From contig JAQFVV010006220.1 in NCBI GenBank assembly GCA_028023455.1, positions 7,419,852 to 7,483,851 on the forward strand: a DNA stretch of 64,000 bases. The letters are read 5' to 3'. The DNA comes from Epiperipatus broadwayi. Lineage: Eukaryota; Onychophora; Udeonychophora; Euonychophora; Peripatidae. Shown piece by piece: positions 61,066 through 64,000 of the stretch; position 1 is the stretch's first letter, and each line of letters begins with the position of its first letter. The notes under the pieces were generated by a model, which saw nothing but the letters and a program-made list of their open reading frames with translations, was not told the origin of the DNA and did not search any database. Both the position numbers and the translations under genes were made by a program.

Positions 61066-63592
61066 ATTAAAAACAAAAAAAAATTAATTGCCTTAAAATT
61101 TACAAAGAGCTTTACAACAATTAAAATACAGTGCTATACTACTTCTAATACATTAATCTGAATTGGTGTTTATTCTGTCACTTAAATTCTCCCAAAAGAT
61201 GCTAAGTGTAAGGAATTGTATATCTACATTCACAATTTTTGTATTGGATTAGCAGAATTAGTTACTGAAGAGTAAACAATAGAGATCTCTGGGAATAAAA
61301 ATTGCGCTATAGGCTTTATTTAAAATAAACTAGTTAATGAACTGACTCGGTTTGGCAAAGTGTAGACAGTTGCACTCTCAAAACTAAAAATTTCTGATTT
61401 CCCAATTAAAGCAAGCTAAAACATAATTTCAATTTGGACAATTACTTGACTTATCATACAAATTATTACTAATATTTATATCAGATTATACTGTACTAAT
61501 CAGAAATACAGCTTTCGTAGCTAATATCTTTATTCTACATGTGTTCTAAACCCTAATTTTACTACCTCCATCATTAGTTCTGTGCAATAATAAAGTTTTG
61601 TTGAATATGGATTGATTGTCTAGACTTGCAAGATGGGAAATATTATTATTAAAATTCTGTTCTGTGTTTTGTATAGACAACACTTAAATACACACAATAT
61701 ATTAACTTATATATATTATTAAATCACATCCTGCACTGTTATGCATAGTGATGAGAATAGCAAACTCATAGTTTAAAGATTCTTATATCAATTTCTAAAT
61801 AATAAATTTTTTTTTAAAAAACCTCAAAATTTAATCAAATAATATGTTGGGCTATGTCCATCATCTATTAATAAATGTTTAATGTATAGAAAATTTTAAA
61901 GTTTATTTAAACTTTTCAAATACAAACAACTTGTTAGTAATAACACACAAATAGCCAATACAAATTAGTAATTATTCAATGTTTCAAGTAGTATTATTTT
62001 CCACTCTTCTTCAAGTGTTGCTGGTCTGACCAGTGACAGTATTAGCATAGGAGTTGAACTCTCATGAAAAAAAAATAGAACTGTTTTGTTTAGACTATCA
62101 TTTTGGTGCTGTAATATTAATTAACCTTCTGAACAAATAGAGTAAAAACAAAATTTAGTTGATTTTTTTAATTTAACAAAAGAATCTATTGCACTCATTA
62201 GTGCCCATTTGGCACTATAAATCATGTGTTGTTAGTTAGTTGTTGTTTTTTAAAATATATATATATGAGCTGTTCCTAGAGTGAAAATATGTAATCTATG
62301 ACATTAATTTAATTATGTTTCGATGTGATGATTGCCATTGTGTCTGAAAATCTCAAAGCAAACCACTGTTTAATAGAAAATATATTCAAAGCACTTTAGA
62401 TATTATCTTTTAAATTATTCCAGTAATATGATCTCAAAGACCAGTTACATTTTTGATTTTTCTATGAATTTGAGGAATGTGCTAATCATAATTGAGATCC
62501 TTTATAGTCAATTTGACAATTTGGAAAGCAATTATTGAGTTAATCCTAAGAATTTTTGTTTAATAGTATGTTAATTAACTCTGAAGAAAGTTTGCAGTGA
62601 TAATATTAATTTAATTTGTTAAATGATTTAATACTATTCTTACAAAGTTTCAGTTTGAGGAAAATATTTGAGGATATGGCTGTTTTACAATGCTTTCAAA
62701 TTTTTATTTAATTTCATTAATCTTAATGTTTTTAATTCTACAACAATTCTTTCTGGTATGTTCATCTTCATCGATATGAGTCTGAATAAGAAATAATTAG
62801 AAGTCAAAACTTGAGCAGTGAGCCAAAAATATATCCTTGATCTGCATTTTTTTGTAAATGCATGTGTTTGTGTAATATACAATACCATTATCCAATATCA
62901 AAATAGCTTTGATTTAATCAAAATAGATGATTCACTTTAGGATCACCTCTGGAATAAATTTCACAGTGAGATTGTTGAGCAAGTAAATTAAAATTATAGC
63001 AGAAGGTTTCCACATAGTACACTTCAATTAATGAAATAATTTATCAAGTGGAATTAATAATATCATTATGTGCTTTTTTAATAGAAAATTAATAATATCA
63101 TTATGTGCTTTTTTAATAAAAATATTAATGTTTTGTTATTTAAAAGTCATGTGATATTTGCCTTTAGCTTTAGGCTCTGTCATTCCACTTTTGTACTAAA
63201 TCACACGGCTTTTTAAGTACATAACTCACATGTAAAAAGAAAAGAAAAGAGCAATATGAATACATAGCGTTAAGGATATCATTTTTGTATTATAAAAATT
63301 GAATTTGGTAATATAAAAGATTGCATGTAATTAAATAATTGTATTAGTTAAATTATGAGAGAGGAGAAAGCATTTTATCCTCCAGTGGGCTCATCAAGAG
63401 CTAATGACCAGATAATCGTTCTTCATTAATTAAAATAATTTAAATTACAAATAAATGTTTAATTGGGAAAATACAAAAATGTTGGATAGAGAGGAAAAGG
63501 TACAAAAAAGAAAATTCAAAAATGCTGTTCACATGATAGTGGCGAATAACACTATACCTTATATATAAAATTTCTATTGATTTGTTGCTTTT
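61066..63592. other. AT-rich spacer with one tandem duplication
   Basis: A 35-bp unit (TTAATAATATCATTATGTGC then TTTTTTAATA) is duplicated in tandem at 63052-63121. No gene, RNA or known repeat otherwise. Confidence 0.5.
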
Positions 63593-63780
63593 GGCAGGGT
63601 GGTTCAGTTTATTAGAGTGTAAGATTCAATAATCTAAGGGTCCAGGTTCGATTCCTATGCTAACATTGTTACTGATCATGCCAGCATATACTAATCTATG
63701 GGTTAAAGACATCCAATGCTTAATATTACAAGATGAAAATGGTCCAATATATAAATACAACTAAAATATCATCATCACAA
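63593..63780 (+). repeat. tRNA-derived SINE-like sequence
   Basis: GGCAGGGTGGTTCAGTTTAT begins a tRNA-like head with a box A-like GGTGGTTCAGTT, an anticodon-arm-like AGATTCAATAATCT, and a perfect box B GGTTCGATTCC at 63644-63654. The acceptor ends do not pair well, so it is not a working tRNA gene. An unassigned body follows, ending in an ATCATCATCAC run near 63770, like the (GAT/ATC)n LINE tails. The last ~220 bp of the window are AT-rich. Confidence 0.6.
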
Positions 63781-64000
63781 AACTTCAGGAAAACAAATAA
63801 GACCTCACATTTGAACTGATATTTATGAATTTATTAATTACAAAGACAAGTTTGATAATTAAATTTTTATAACTGATTATGTGATAACTATGTTTATTTT
63901 TTTAAATACAGTGTAAATGTTTGTTTAGTTAATATATATACGAACATATATATTATGTGGAAATAGTTTAGTATATTAATTAATTTCCAAATTTATTAAA

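Noticed and set aside
1-64000. CRISPR arrays, bacterial operons, rRNA genes
   Set aside because: No regularly spaced short repeats, no ribosome-binding-site or operon organisation, and no rRNA-like conserved blocks. The content is plainly eukaryotic.

Overview
This is a strongly AT-rich animal (metazoan) window with no host protein-coding gene that I can recognise. What can be supported is almost all mobile DNA: Penelope-like elements, RTE-clade and Tx1/L1-like LINEs, tRNA-derived SINEs, and tandem or inverted repeats carrying hammerhead ribozymes. This mix suggests an invertebrate with a bloated AT-rich genome (cephalopod, flatworm, cnidarian or similar). The sequence alone does not fix the species.

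Layout. At 1.2-3.2 kb is a decayed Penelope-like element on the minus strand and a class-II-tRNA-like SINE lying between two ~172-bp direct repeats. At 6.6-7.9 kb is a GC-richer island with a repeated ~28-bp motif and seven CAGGTG/CACCTG sites. At 9.26-12.32 kb (+) is an old full-length RTE copy. At 13.73-17.03 kb (-) is an apparently intact RTE element: one 963-aa ORF with all endonuclease and reverse transcriptase motifs and a perfect 13-bp target-site duplication. At 22.15-23.01 kb and 28.26-29.22 kb are foldback elements built of 448-bp ribozyme units. At 24.7-25.2 kb is a Tx1-like RT fragment. At 29.7-30.9 kb is a 5'-truncated RTE. From 37 to 45 kb there is a LINE tail, a single 448-bp-type unit with the best hammerhead (38.15 kb), an inverted-repeat family (39.6-40.4 kb), a related 426-bp ribozyme family (40.46-41.64 kb) and another foldback copy (44.15-44.95 kb). 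From 47 to 49 kb a LINE is interrupted by a young RTE tail with a 13-bp duplication. At 51.6-56.1 kb is a decayed Tx1-like LINE with ORF1 and ORF2, split by a ~96-bp (TA)n. At 56.6-59.9 kb is an RTE copy with a twin-priming-type 5' inversion and a further terminal-inverted-repeat insertion. At 60.4-61.1 kb are more RT remains, and a tRNA-like SINE lies near 63.6 kb.

Main finding. Two related short repeat families (448 and 426 bp) each carry one type I hammerhead ribozyme per unit, in head-to-tail copies joined to inverted copies. This is the architecture expected of animal retrozymes (non-autonomous elements copied through circular RNA), but with an unusual foldback arrangement. The copy at 38151-38217 keeps every core residue, a 4-bp stem II, a 2-bp stem III and a two-part stem I.
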